Shown here one piece after another: positions 29,508 through 41,988 of a stretch of 64,000 nucleotides of DNA. Source of the stretch: Perkinsus olseni (taxonomy: Eukaryota > Perkinsozoa > Perkinsida > Perkinsidae). Where the stretch lies: contig JABANP010000204.1 in NCBI GenBank assembly GCA_013115135.1, positions 23,269 to 87,268 of the forward strand, in the 5' to 3' direction. Positions within the stretch are counted from its first letter, which is position 1. The number at the start of each line of letters is the position of its first letter. A program made the position numbers and the translations under genes. The notes beneath the pieces are model-generated. The model did no database searches. It was not told where the DNA came from and saw only the letters and a program-made list of their open reading frames with translations.

Positions 29508-32500
29508 TCAATCACCACTGGCACGAGGATGACTCTCAAGCAACATTGAGGCTGCGTAGTCGACAGTAAGAGTAGCCCATCCTTTACCACAGAGACAGCC
29601 TACCTCCTGCTCCCCTCCCTCATCTCTTGCCGCGTCCTGAGCCTTGAGCCTTCCAAGCACCCCTCCACCTCTGCCCTTCCTCTTCAGCTGTCGTGCCAAT
29701 GACTCTCGATCTATCTCAGTAGCATAAACATCCTTGACTATATCCCCCATTCTGATGATGCATACAAGGGCTGACACGAAGCCGTAGAACTCAGTCGCCT
29801 GTGAGTGCCACCTAGTCTCGCCGCTCCGCCCACTGCCCGGGGTAACCTGCAGAGCACGCCCCTGCGTAGTGGATGCGTTCAGCAGTATCTTCGTCGAGAA
29901 CCCAGGCTGGGCCAGCTTCGCTCGCAACTTGTCGATCACAAAGTTGAGAATGAAAGGCACTTTGGCAAATTCCATAGCAATTGGACGGCTTGCGCACAGT
30001 ATAGAAATCAAAGATACGCCAAGATACTTCATCAGAGCATCACTGGAGCCCAAGCTTGTTTGGCATATCGCTACGAGTACTCTAGCTGGGAGGGCCGAGA
30101 TGAGGAACTCCAAGTGAAGCAAGCCACACACGCACAGGGTGCGGAGGATGTGTCGACAGATGAGCACATGGGGATGGACGGTCGGACTGAAGTCACCGAA
30201 AGGCACGATCGTGGACGCTTCCAAATCGTCGGGGGAGACGTCGGACTTGAGGGTGCGCTGGATAGCTTTCAGCCCGGTGGTGCCGCGATAAAACGCCTTC
30301 AAAACCTTTCCGGGCGGCAATTGGAACAGCGACGCCAGGTATTGAACCTTCGCGGCTGGGCACAGTAGTTCTTTCACAAACTCAGCTCCCCGCACTCCGC
30401 TGACGAGATTCGATATTCCAACCGTGGCCGTGATGACCAGCTCCACCAAAAAGTATCTTCCCCCTTCTGATCACCGGTAATATTAACCTTCGGACTTGAG
30501 GTGGTATTCAGGAGTGCCAGGAAAACATTGACCGCGTTGCACGACAGGAGCGAACTCTGCACTGAGTCGTTCGAGGACGATGAGAACTCGCAGAGGATCG
30601 AGGCAAGCACCGCACAGGTACTGTGATAGGTCTCCTCCTCCCCTTCCTTATCCCCGTCTGACGTCCTCGCATCGTCCGACCCCTGCAATCACTACCGTCT
30701 TGAGATCCTCTGCGAGCTCCGGCCCACCTTATCCACCTCTCCTACTGAACTCCCATACAGAAGCGTATCGGTAGTAGCGGCCAGGATGGGAAGGAAGTCT
30801 ATCAGCAGCCCCTGGTGCTTACCTAAGAGGACGATACTCCCAGATCACATCGCCAACACGTAGCTGACCATGGCGAGCAATGACATTCATCGCCCCCAGG
30901 CAGACCAGCCTCGTGGCCGACGAGAGATCGAGCGTTTGGTAGGCGACCAGGATCTGCAGTGTGCCAGCTCAGGTGTCCTTCGTCTATGCCGCGCGCCTAC
31001 TTTGACAAGGGCCGGGCCGTTCATCAACTTGACCATCGCATCAAGCGTCTTGTCATTGGTCTGGCACATCTCCGCTGTGAAGACCACGATGGCCTCTGCA
31101 GTTTCCTCGTCTATTTGCCCCGAGTAAAATATATTGTGAAGTAAGACCGGCACCTGCAGTACCGCAACTTCCGCAGATCGTGTCAGTACAGCTCAAGTCG
31201 GGTGGAGCCAAAGATACCTTAAAGTCGATTATCCTATTGAGAGCTCTGACGTCCTTCTCCTGGCTCAGTAAGGCCAGAGTCCGTACAGCACACTTGAGCA
31301 CGAAAGGGTCATGGAGGCCTCCCGCGAAGATGTTATTCACGCCCGAGAGATCCAGGGAGTTGCTGCTTTCGCCTGTACGGCCTGAAGCAGCACCAATGGG
31401 TCCGCCGCGCGGAGGGGTTCCCGACTACCGCCCGATTTGGAGGCTATCTTCTTGGGTACTCCGAGACGCACTATGGGCAGACAGTCCACCAGGCCCTCCA
31501 GGTCATCCTCGTCCAGGATATCCTGCAACAGGAATCCGGCGATCCCTGCTGTACCATCACCCTCCATACCGCGCCACTGTCCTCTCCCTCGTCAAACCTG
31601 TTCCGATCCAGGGCCAAGAAGGATCTCCTATTCGCCTGACCTGAGCAACCAATCAATGGCCCTCTCGAGAGGATACGAACATTCACGAGAGCTCCAACTA
31701 ACGAACCCCCTCGAAGGCGGCGCACACTCGGCACTGCTGCCTCACTCGTGAGAAGATGCTGCAGCAGGAACACCGCGATCTGCTTGAGTTCAAGATTGTC
31801 AGAGTAGAGGTAGCTGCTGACTATGTCGATGCCTCTAAGTGATGGGCCTCCTATTATCGGCCGATACCTGGACGATGATCTCGCCATCATCATCTCGCTC
31901 CACCACGAGACACGGAGGAATCCAGTAAGAGCCGCAAGTGGACGGCATCCTACAGCTCGGATTCGGCAAAGGGCATGAGAGCCTTCAAGGCGTTGGCTAC
32001 AATTTCGACATGAGTCTCGTTCTCGCATGCAGCCAGTAGGACGCGCAGGCCCTCTGCCACAGCCACACCACGGAGGGACGCGGCCTTGCTCTCCTGACGA
32101 CGAGTGCGGTCAGTTAGAGACACCCTTCCGAGCTGACCTCTTGAACCCTCGAAGTTGCTGGCTTCTCCTGTCCTGTGGTGTTGTCCGCGGGTGATACGAG
32201 ATACAGAATGCTCAGCACACAGCACAGGCGGACGTACCTGAAGCAGACAGCTGTGAAACGTCCATCCGATCACGACGTCGATGCCGCCCTCTGAAATACG
32301 ACCGATGCTACAGACTCGGAACGATGCTCGATCTTCGCTGACGAGATTTGTCATCCACTCATGTGCTTAGGGGGGCTTACTCATCATCGGGGAAATGTTC
32401 CTCATACATTCTGACGACAAGGCGTACTCCACCCTGGAGGAGGAACTCATGCTGGCAGTCAACCTCGAAGGCAACGGTCGAGCACAGGAGGGCCAAGTGA

Positions 32501-35500
32501 GGGGCCAGTCTGCGGTCCTTCAGCTGGCTGCCTTCCCAATGCGTGAGGATCTTCTGGAAGACCAGAGGATTATCTTTCTTGGTCTGAAGGAAAAGGAAGA
32601 AAAATTTGGGACTCGCCCTCCGAGCCTTGGCCTCCCGTGGCTCCGATAGAGAGCCCGCAAGGCCCCAGCGGTGTGCAGTCACTCTCAAGGGAATGCGTAG
32701 TTGAGCGTCCCACCTTCATGATTCGAACCTTGCAGTACTCTCCTGAGGTTATCATAGCAACCAGCATGTCGCAAAGATATATGCAGCTGTCTATGTTGAT
32801 GACTTGTAGTAGAAGCAGTGGGGCTGATGACGCTGCTGCACCGGGCCTGCCCCCATCAATCTGAAGCAGACAACTCCCCCAAGGGGGGTCCCCCTCCACT
32901 CTCCGGCTACGACCAGTGTAGATAGTTGCCATCACATTACAGTAGATGCCCAAAGCTGGGAATTTGGAGAGCCCCTGGCGCGTAAAACCATCAAGAAGTG
33001 ATGTATGTACCGGACACTTCACCGTCGCCCTCACCCCCTACCTCTTCCTTCAGGAGCTTCTCCATGTGCTCTTCTTGGCTATCATCATCCACAGGTATCT
33101 TATCGTACCCCAGATACTTATTCAGTTTCTCATTGCCACCACCCGAGCCCTCCTCTGATACCAGTCCCGACCTCCGCAACGTCTGGCACAGATACGCAGA
33201 AGTATCGGCTCTAAGCCGAGCTGCTCAGCCAGACTTAGGCTCGCCAAATGCAAAATACGATCGATCGACCAGGAGGACTTGGGATTTCGGGAAGTTGTGG
33301 TATGCTCACCTCTCTCGAGACATTTGTAGGGTTGAGGAACACAGTACTGAGCAGGCCAGCGTCTATGAGTATTCGCCCGCATCGACCCGGACTGTTGTTG
33401 ATCAGGTTGTGGAAGCATCTTATAATGTGTGACATGAGCACAGGGTCACTCGTGGTCGAGAGCGTGTATCTGCCCCACCCCCCATCCACGCCAAGCAGCT
33501 CAGTAGAATCCAACCCACAGCATGGCCTTTAGATAGGGCGCATCGTCCCTATGAGTTCCAACGATGTGGTCCACGTTGTCCGCAGCTGCAGCACAGTTGG
33601 CTACCGTCATCGCAGCGTACCGCTTCAACTGGCGGTAGAGGTTCTGCTCTACTGGAGCTGATAAGAGGCCAGCATCATTGAATAGACCCGTGATGCAGGG
33701 GTCGTACGTCGTTTGCGGAATGTAGGGCCTTCCATGTCCTCACTTCCGGCAGCTCCAGAGGCCAGCAAAGCACATGCTGCCTAAAACAGAGCGCTGACCT
33801 TGTCCTCCTTGCGTTCTTCGATTCGACCAATGATGAACTTCGTACTGTAAAACACGGTAGCAGCAGATGGTGAAGGACAGCCTGGGAGAGCTTGTAACAC
33901 ACTGGGTGCAGTAGTAGTTATGGCAGATTCATGATTAGCCCTTCTCACTTGGCCACCACGAGAAAACCCATTATCGTTCTCACCTGTACCGAGTCCCCGC
34001 TAGGAGCTGTAGGGCTCGTGGCCGAGAGGGACGCCATCAGCTGTATGGCACAGACTCTCATGGGCAACGGCAACTGCTCGTGCATCGCTACCATAACCAC
34101 TCCCGAGATGAGACCAGTCTGTAGTATCTGGTCGTGGTACCTGTGCAGAGCAACCCCATCCGCTCAACTTGGTAGGAGTCGTCCCCGGCCACTACCTGGT
34201 GCTCATGCTGAGGTGCATGTAGGCCCTGAGGACATGCTCCACCACCGACGTCACGGCCGAGTTGACATTATGACGCAACCCGTCGTAGAGGGCCCTGGCC
34301 TTCCCTTCCATGATACCCGTATGCGTGGACTGGTCACTTAGTTGGTTGGCTATGATGCACAGAGCCTGACCAGCAGCCATCGAACAACACTGGACCATGG
34401 GTGAGTCCGACCTGCTCCACATAGTAGAGGCTGTCATCATCTCCAAAGCCTTCAATAACGTGATCCCCTCCTCCCAGTGCAGCCAGCTTCGAGACGACCT
34501 CAATGCAGTCGGGGGAGTCCATGATCATCCTGGCCGACACCTCATTGAAGCTGACGTGGACGAGGATATCGAGGGCCGCATGCCTACGAGAGGAGTTCAC
34601 TGAGCCACCCTCGGTACCCCGGGCAAGTTCAACTCCTTCAATGTACACAAGTTTCAACACCTTCTGGATCGTCGAGGTGTCTTAGATGCCCACCTGATCT
34701 CCTCGGTGACGGCTTTGTTTTTAGAGTTCTTGTCGATCTTAGTTCGGAGTATACTAGCCAAGTAGGGCAGGATACCCATCGTGGGGAGCACCTCTTGCGC
34801 CTTCTTGTGGACCGACAGTCCACGTATAACCTCCAACGCTTGAGCCATCACTCTTTGGGACGGGTCAAACAGGTCCCTGAAGTGAAGCATTCAAGGGTCT
34901 CGAGCGCAGCGATGAATTCAAACGAAAGTGTCTCACTTCCAGACAGCCTCGTGAACGTCGAGATCGTTTATCATCATCTCTCTATGATTCGCACATCCAG
35001 TGAGGTTTGACAAGGGCGAATAGAGCCGCGACTTTGACCTGACCACTCAACAATAACTTCGACGTCAATTGGGATACCCTTGCCTCTTCCTTTCGCGTTC
35101 CAGCGTCGCCCAACTTTGCAAGTCTCGTATAGATGGAGTACACTGCCGGCAGAACCTATGAGGGTGTCATTTTGTCTGGGCATTCTCGAACCGGCAGGCA
35201 CAGGTCTACTTTGTAGTTCATCATAGCTGAGCGGGTTGAAGGGGACCCAGCCAGGTTGCCAAGGGCTAGTAGACCATAGACGACGAGATCGGGCTCATCC
35301 GAGTCGTGCGCAACTTGCAGCAGCTCTGGTATCGCACCATGTTCACAGAGAACGTCGTGGCTGATATCGAAGGAGGTCAAGTTGGCCGCAGCAAGGGCGG
35401 CGTAGACCTGCCAAGAGCGGTACAGCAAAGAGGGGATACACCACAGACCTGAGCCTCCCCGATCTAACGAAGAGAGCAGCGGCTGTATGGCCTTGGACCA

Positions 35501-35736
35501 ACCGCCTGCACGCAGTATCTTCATCACATTCACACGATTGCCACATTGCGCAGCCAGTGAGCCTGAGGCCTGTGTGATGGGCAGCGAAGGTGCCGGCGGA
35601 TAGAGTAAACAGCAGCTGTAACCGCCATGCTTGACGAAATGACTCTTAGTAATAGGCCCTTACGTATCGCCTGTCGTTTGTCCTTGACGCTCCTAACTGA
35701 CTGTAGAGCAGCGATGAGCTCCCCGAATGAAGACAT
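29508..35736 (-). CDS. Armadillo-repeat protein, gene A (multi-exon)
   Basis: Starts at ATG 35736 (MSSFGELIAALQSV); exon 1 ends at a GTAAGG donor. Exon 2, from a CACACAG acceptor, reads ASGSLAAQCGNRVNVM and later QVYAALAAANLTSFD and VVYGLLALGNLAGS, textbook armadillo helices 1-3. Further repeat exons lie near 34654-34890 (VMAQALEVIRGLSVHKKAQE), 34192-34503 (MAAGQALCIIANQLSD), 32377-32688, 31950-32354, 31053-31340, 30374-30688 and the long 29508-30449. The stop is TGA at 29508-29510. Length is roughly 1,700 residues if most is exon. Armadillo solenoids are protein-binding scaffolds (beta-catenin, importin-alpha type); no known subfamily is recognised. Intron details are incomplete and fusion with gene B is possible. 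Confidence 0.6.
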
Positions 35737-37328
35737 TCAAGAGAGTTCAGCTGTGATGGTTTTTGCCTCGTGGTTCAGAGCCTCTTCAGATTGACAGCTG
35801 GGGGTAACAAAACACTCGGTGCACACCAGAAACATGCCGATAAGTTATAGGCATGGGCGAGTTGCAGCCCGTGGAGACGCTAACTACGATAAACCGAGAC
35901 TCCAGTTTCCTTCCATCCCCTGAACGGATAGTATGAGATCGGTTGGAGAGCCGGAATCCGATATGCGGGGCGCAGAACACTGGCAGTTAACATCGTCGGT
36001 GGGAATTAGCAGCAGCCCATCAAGACAGACCTTGGACGTGCTTTCCTTCCCGTGAAGGGTTGGCGAAAGCGTTGCAGTTTCTCATCCCAAGACTCCTCCT
36101 GGGATGAGGAGACGCACCAAACTGGACGCGCGCTGAAACCGAGTGGAGTGTCGAGCTCCGATAAGCGCTTCCGCCTTCTCACGTCAAGTCAATCAGCATC
36201 AGCATGGACGTGATGGAAGCAATTGTAGAGGGGGGTCTTATGAAAGACTGAGTCAGAGAAAAGCCGCTCTCTCAGTGAGATCAATCACGAGCGCGACCCA
36301 AGTGGGTTTAAATCGACCGAACCAGAATGAAATAAATCAAGTATGATACGGTAGGGATTCTCAAACACAATTCTCATCCCCCTGTTTCCCATAAGCATTC
36401 CGTGGAATTCCGGTACTTGGAGGGCTGCCTCAAACTCCGCAGCGCTGATAAACCCCCGTTGACGTAGTATATCAAGAGCATTTAGCAGTAGGGCGGCGAG
36501 GGCAGTGCGAGACCCATGTCCGTCAATTTAATCTAACTAGAGCATCTCGGTATTTGATTGCACAGAAGCGGCTCTCGCTGTGAATAATACATCCAGTATT
36601 AGAGTCAATATCGCGAATCTTCCGTGGAGGGGGCACTGTCTCCTGAGTAGGGATTCTCGTCGGCTTGGCAGTGCCAAGTTGGCACCCATGGACGGGAAAG
36701 AGGCCTTGATTATTGAAGACTTCAGACAGCGTGGGGCGTATGTGCAACCCTTCGAGCATCAAACCTGACGGTGGAACGGCGCAACGCAGTTACCTTGCTC
36801 AGGATGCTCCACCTCAACTGTCTCCGACACATGCGTGCAGAGCGGTGGTGTCACGTGTGACGTCGACCGCCCACAGGAGACCTTGCGCTCGGAACTTTGA
36901 GAGACAATCAGTGTCGATTGACGTGCCCGACAACCCGTTCCAATTGCTCATACTTGGAGGGAGCGTACAACTGCCTAACTCACACCTGGCCCCGCGTTGG
37001 GGTCCGACTGAATCTGATGGAGCAACATGCGTCTGCGTGCTGATGTGTACGCAAACACAAAGCAGAAAAGCACCCATCTCATTAACCAATGCAGGAATCT
37101 TCGAACTCCTCAACGTGATGCATTGGAATTCGTAAGGCCTCTGGCCCCGCTCAGACGCTCCTCCCTCACTATGCAGCATGCGGCGAATGCCATGCACTGA
37201 ACAGCGAGTGTCGCCCTACTCTCCTATAGCTGAGTTTGGCTGACGGTCTGATTCCTCCTGGATCTTCGGATGGCTATCGGCTGTGTGTTAGCTCTGAACC
37301 TGTTTAGTATCTTTGGTAAGATTTTGAA
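35737..37328. other. Intergenic region between divergent armadillo gene A and isocitrate lyase
   Basis: About 1.6 kb with no recognised gene. Open frames such as 36713-37135 (+) and 36814-37197 (-) overlap each other in antisense and have no domains. It presumably contains the promoters of both flanking genes, which diverge. Confidence 0.5.
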
Positions 37329-38970
37329 ATGTCGCACTCTCCTCACTTCGAAGAAGACGTTGCTGAGTTGAAGCAATGGTGGTCATCATCGCGCTGGAAG
37401 GGAAAGTGCAGGCCCTACTCTGCCGAGGACGTCGCCCGTCTACGAGGCAATAAGGATACTCGATCTACCTACCCGTCCAATGCCATGGCCAAGAAGCTTT
37501 GGTCACTACTTGTGAAGGCCAGAGAAGAGGGCACCTCCGTGAAGACTCTCGGGGTACTGGACCCCGTGCAGGCCATCCAAGTGTCCAAGTATCTCGATGC
37601 TCTCTACATCTCCGGTTGGCAGTGTGCTACAACATGCTCGTCCAATACAGAGCCGGGTCCAGATTTTGGCGATTACCCGTCGAATACAGTTCCCGACAAG
37701 GTTGAGCAGATATTCAGAGCGCAGTGTTTCCACGATAAAAGTCAGCTACTCCAGAGGTCCAGCAAGAATGGTTACGACGGCGAACCTCTGAGAGACTTTC
37801 TAGCCCCAATCGTCGCTGATGGTGACAGTGGCCATGGTGGTATCACTGCTGTTATGCGATTGGCGAAGATGATGATCGAGAAGGGGGCTGCTGGGATTCA
37901 TCTAGAGGACCAGAAGGCTTCCACCAAGAAGTGTGGTCATTTGGGTGGCAAAGTACTAGTCTCTACCAGGGAACACATTGAGAGGCTCGTGGCGGCGAGA
38001 CTAACGGCTGATATACTCGGGACGGATACCATCATCATTGCAAGGACTGACGCTGAGATAGCTACTCTGCTCGACAACAACGTCGATGATCGTGATCACC
38101 CCTTCATTCTGGGAGCGTCCAATCCCGAAGTCGCCAAAGAGCGGCCCATGAGATACATCGTCGAGGATGCTATCAACAGTGGTTGCTCTGATAAAATACC
38201 AGGAGTTAGAGGCTGAGTGGATCGACAAGGCCCGTCTGTGTACCTTCCCTGAGCTCATATCAATGAAGCTGAAGGAGATGGGGAAGCCGACTGAAGAATG
38301 GGATGAGAAGTCCCTGACAATGGGCATACATGAGATGAGACTGGAGGCTCAGAGGTTGCTTGGTGGAAACGAAGAACTGCCATATTGGAGTTGGGATGCT
38401 CCTCGTACTCGAGAGGGTTTTTATCGCATACAAGGTGGCACTAAGATGTGTATCAGCCGTAGCAGCTCATTCGCCCCGTATTCTGATATGACCTGGATGG
38501 AGGCCAAGAAGCCTGACTTGGCTCAAGCGAGGGAGTTCACAACCGGCGTGAAGAAGGCCCATAGCGGAGCGATGTTCCTTTACAACGTCTTCCCGAGTTT
38601 ATTCTGGGATAAAATGGGGATGTCTGATGAGGATATTGCCGACTTTCAGAGGAAGCTCGGTGAATTGGGCTTCGTTTTCCAGTTCATACCGCTGGCTGGA
38701 TTTCATGTGTCGGGTCTTCATATGGATCTGCTTGCCAAGAACTACCGTAAAGAAGACATGCTCGCTTACATGAGAGATGTTCAGAGGGTGGAGAGAGATA
38801 ATGGTATCGAAATACTTGCCCATCAGAAATGGTCTGGTGCTGACTATATAGACACAGCTGTATCGATCGTTACTGGAGGCTCTGCTGCTACCACAACCAC
38901 CTCACGTCTCGCCGGCATCTCTACAGAGCGTGACCTGGAGGAACTTGCCACGGCCCCAGCTAATAGTTGA
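37329..38970 (+). CDS. Isocitrate lyase (single frame break at an A-run)
   Basis: Cleaves isocitrate to glyoxylate and succinate, the first step of the glyoxylate shunt. The first frame (37329-38216) has the N-terminal WWSS...RPY motif, DGDSGHGG at residues 164-171 (metal/substrate loop), the catalytic signature KKCGHLGGK at about 200-208 and ARTDAE. The second frame (from about 38197) has WSWDAPRTREGFYR, HQKWSGADYID and the stop at 38968-38970. The two connect if one A of the AAAA at 38193-38196 is ignored, giving about 546 residues, a normal length. A 43-nt GTCGAG...CAG intron would also restore the frame but would delete conserved residues. The C-terminus (APANS) lacks an SKL-type peroxisomal signal, so a cytosolic location is possible. 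Confidence 0.9.
38193..38196 (+). other. Frame break in isocitrate lyase
   Basis: GAT-AAAA-TACCAG. Reading GAT AAA TAC CAG GAG joins the AINSG and ELEAEWIDKA segments in the same spacing as plant and fungal isocitrate lyases. Confidence 0.7.
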
Positions 38971-39053
38971 GAAGACGGTTTGAAGAAGTTTATGAGGGTT
39001 GATGAAGGTCTCCTATTTTTTCAATCGCAGATCACAGTATTATTGTTGAATCT

Positions 39054-39254
39054 ATGCCGTCAAACTTTTGTTGTTGCTGTTACACTACTGTTACCCTAGT
39101 TATAATTTTATTGGCCATCCTTGATGTCAGTCTCCCCGTCCGAGCGTACGGTATTCGTGTGCCATCGTTATTAACACGCATACCTAGCTCCGACCGAGGG
39201 CCACCCTTCGAAAGCCTCAGACGAGCCGTCTGCTTAATCCTCTGGTATCAATGA
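39054..39254 (+). CDS. Possible small membrane or secreted peptide
   Basis: Open frame of 66 residues, 84 bases after the isocitrate lyase stop. It begins with a Cys-rich start (NFCCCCYTT) and a strong hydrophobic stretch (LVIILLAILDVSLPV) that could be a signal peptide or membrane anchor. No relatives are recognised and it could be chance sequence in the 3' flank. Confidence 0.25.
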   Translation: MPSNFCCCCYTTVTLVIILLAILDVSLPVRAYGIRVPSLLTRIPSSDRGPPFESLRRAVCLILWYQ

Positions 39255-39671
39255 TCGATATGGTCAATTACAGTGGGCTTCAGGACAACCCCATTTATTT
39301 CATCTGAGGACGTTTATAGTATTGCGTTCGTTCAGCCTAGGAGGCAACCCGCTAGGTAGACTGTTGCTGAGAGGGAGACGCATGAACCGGAAAACAACAG
39401 TGGAAGCCACCCAGAAACACCTAACATTCTCTTAGTAACACAAGAAGCACGCACTGCAGACAACGTCTGTGGGAAACTGTCTACTGTATGAATTTCTCCG
39501 GTGTGAGACCTCTCATCAGCAGAAGGGAAATTTCATACAACAACACTAGCAATACATCGGAACTCGACAGAACAACTTATAAACTGTTTCGCCACGCCCC
39601 TTATCTTGGCCTCGAGAGTTCTCGGCCCTTCTGGGAACTAACAGTTCCACAGAGAATCACATAAGGAAGGC
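39255..39671. other. Convergent 3' region, no gene seen
   Basis: Tail-to-tail spacer between isocitrate lyase (+) and the first ABCG transporter (-). AT-rich; no coding signal. Confidence 0.5.
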
Positions 39672-41617
39672 TTAGAAAACATACCTAGCCTTCCTCTTAA
39701 GAACAACATTAGTAGCAGTACGAAGAACAATGATCAAACCCAGGAGAATGCCGATATCTAGCCCGACGAGGCTTGACTTAGCATCATTAATTTCGCTCAA
39801 TTGGGTGTAATCGAAACCAAACTCGTTGAAGTAGGCTAAGTTAACCCCGTACTTCAGAGCACAGAGCCACTGTATCCAACGCAGCCACACAGGGATGTTA
39901 CTAAGACTCGTAAACAGTCCAGAGAACACCATCTGCGGGACGAAAAGCAAGGGCATCATCTGAATGGCCTGCGCCCCCGGAGATTCACGGCTGCTCCAAC
40001 CAACTGGGCCAGAGAGACCGAGGAGATGTTCAAGACCCAGGAAGTCAAAAACCAGTAGAAGATGTTGCCCTGGAAGTTCATCATGTAGTAGGTAATGATA
40101 ATTTGCACAACAGAGTCGACGAAAGGATAGAGGGAATTCGACCATCATCTTCGAAATCATATAGGGAATGGTTGAATACATATTGCTCGCGTATTCTCTG
40201 AGGAAGATACCTCGCTGTTCGGGGAATCGCAAGATGGTCGCCTGAGCTGAGCCCATCATAGCGAAAATACACACAGTAACCATGCCGCCATAGTAGGGAA
40301 TGAACTCTCCTAGATTCGACAGCCAGTACTCTTCACTCTGGCTCGAACCAGCGTCGAAGAACACGCAACCGAAGAGAAGGTTGAGAATGATGAGAACGCT
40401 GTAGCGAGCAATCAGTACAGGCTTGTTACGGAAAGTGTCTCGCGCATCACGCAGGAAGAGTTCTCTGAGCTGAGTGGTAAAGGCAGCGGGCCTAGCCTTG
40501 GGCTTCAGAGATGGAGCATCGTTTCCTTGAACCCGGGACTTCTCAATGGCAGGCACTAATTTTCACTTCGGCCTGTTTCTTGTACACATGAGCGAGCCTT
40601 TGTATCTCCTCCAGGGGAGCAGTCTGAAGCTCGGAGAGGACAAAGTCGGCTGGGTTGTAATCAGGAGGGCACTTGATAGATGCATTATCCTGGAAGAAGT
40701 CCTTGAGGTCGGTAGTGGGGCCCTGGTACACCATCATGCCACTGCATATGACAAGGGTATTGTCAAACATAGAGAAGATCTCGCTGGAGGGTTGATGAAC
40801 CGTCACCATCACCGCCACGCCAGAGCGCGCCAACTCTTTGAGGACCTTCATGGTAGTAACAGCAGCATAGGAGTCGAGCCCCGACAAAGGCTCGTCAAGG
40901 AAGATCATCTGGGGCTTGGAGATGAGCTCCATTCCCACAGATGTGCGCTTCCGCTCGCCGCCTGATATTCCCTTGATAACACCATTGCCCACCACAGTGT
41001 CCTTGCACGGTGTCAACTTCAACGAATCAAGGAGATCCGTGACCAAGGCTTGAATCTGCGCAGCAGGAAGGATTCCTTCAAACACCACAGGTTCACGACT
41101 CACCTCTTTTTCATCTTGGTCATGCATTCTCAGACGAGCTGACATCTCCAAAACTTCTCTAGGGGTAGCAGTAGCAGTTAAATGATCATCTTGCATAACA
41201 TAGGCTATGTGGCTTCGGAAGTTCACCGGATCTTGAACTTTGCCGTTGAACGAGACCTCTCCACTGAAGGACTTTCCCTTCCCACGAAGACTCTGTCTTC
41301 CACCAAGAACGTTCATTAAGGTAGACTTGCCGGAGCCGGACGGGCCGAGAACAGCGGTCAGCTCGCCAGGCCGAAGGATACCCGTGCAGCTGTTAAGAAT
41401 CTTCTTCCCCTTGATGACAAAATCGACATCGGTCCATTCCAGACTAGCTCCCCTAAAAAGAAAATTGATGATCAACAAAACCTCGTGGAAGCTGCTAGTG
41501 GACCTACTTCACTTCAGGCCCGCCGACCGAAATCGATCGGAACTTCCGCAAGTCAGTTGTAGTGGTCGCAGGGCTGGCCTCGCCCGTGGAGGAGGGAGTA
41601 GACGTATGAAAACTCAT
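39672..41617 (-). CDS. ABCG (White-type) half-transporter 1
   Basis: ATP-driven membrane exporter, half-size, presumably dimerising; substrate unknown (lipids, sterols or xenobiotics are typical). Start ATG 41617 in exon 1 (41617-41508); exon 2 begins at 41453. Nucleotide-binding domain: Walker A GPSGSGKST, Q-loop VMQDD, signature SGGERKR, Walker B MIFLDEPLSGLDS and H-loop VTVHQPSSE, then six membrane spans with the ABCG IPYM and NEFGFD regions, ending RYVF. A 48-nt GTGAGT...CAG segment (41103-41056) is stop-free but matches an intron position in its paralogue, so it is probably an intron. Three single-base frame breaks (40560-40563, 40122-40124, 39974-39978) interrupt the frame; the paralogue shows the intended reading. 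Tandem with ABCG 2 on the same strand. Confidence 0.88.
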
Positions 41618-41988
41618 AGCCGTGAAATGACACCAACAACTGTGGGGAAGAGAGGACAAAGTAAACTCTCCAGAGCCCATGACCAGAAAGCGAGACACTC
41701 TTAGTAGGAAAGGAGAAAACGGCAGACAACGCCTGTCAATGAACTGTTATCAACGAATGCTGCAATACAGTCTGTAAGGACAGACCGAAGCTTGATGTCT
41801 CAAACCGAATCGTACAGCGTTTAATCAGAGAACAACTGTGGCAAAATCAATCATTCAATCGAGCTGTGTTATGAATGGAGAAAGATGTTATATTCTACTC
41901 GGCAACGTAAAAGGAAGGAAGCGAAGACAGATCAACAGTCTGAGGACTAACAGCCCTCCATGTACTGAAGTGCCGTTTCCTCAGCTGC

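Noticed and set aside
36713..37197. Overlapping sense and antisense frames of 127-140 codons upstream of isocitrate lyase
   Set aside because: They overlap in opposite strands, share no homology and lack splice signals; treated as intergenic.
38161..38203. 43-nt intron (GTCGAG...CCAG) to explain the isocitrate lyase frame change
   Set aside because: The donor is non-consensus for this genome and splicing would remove residues that align with other isocitrate lyases; a one-base extra A explains the data better.
40546..40965. 139-codon + strand frame opposite ABCG 1
   Set aside because: Shadow of the conserved nucleotide-binding domain on the minus strand.
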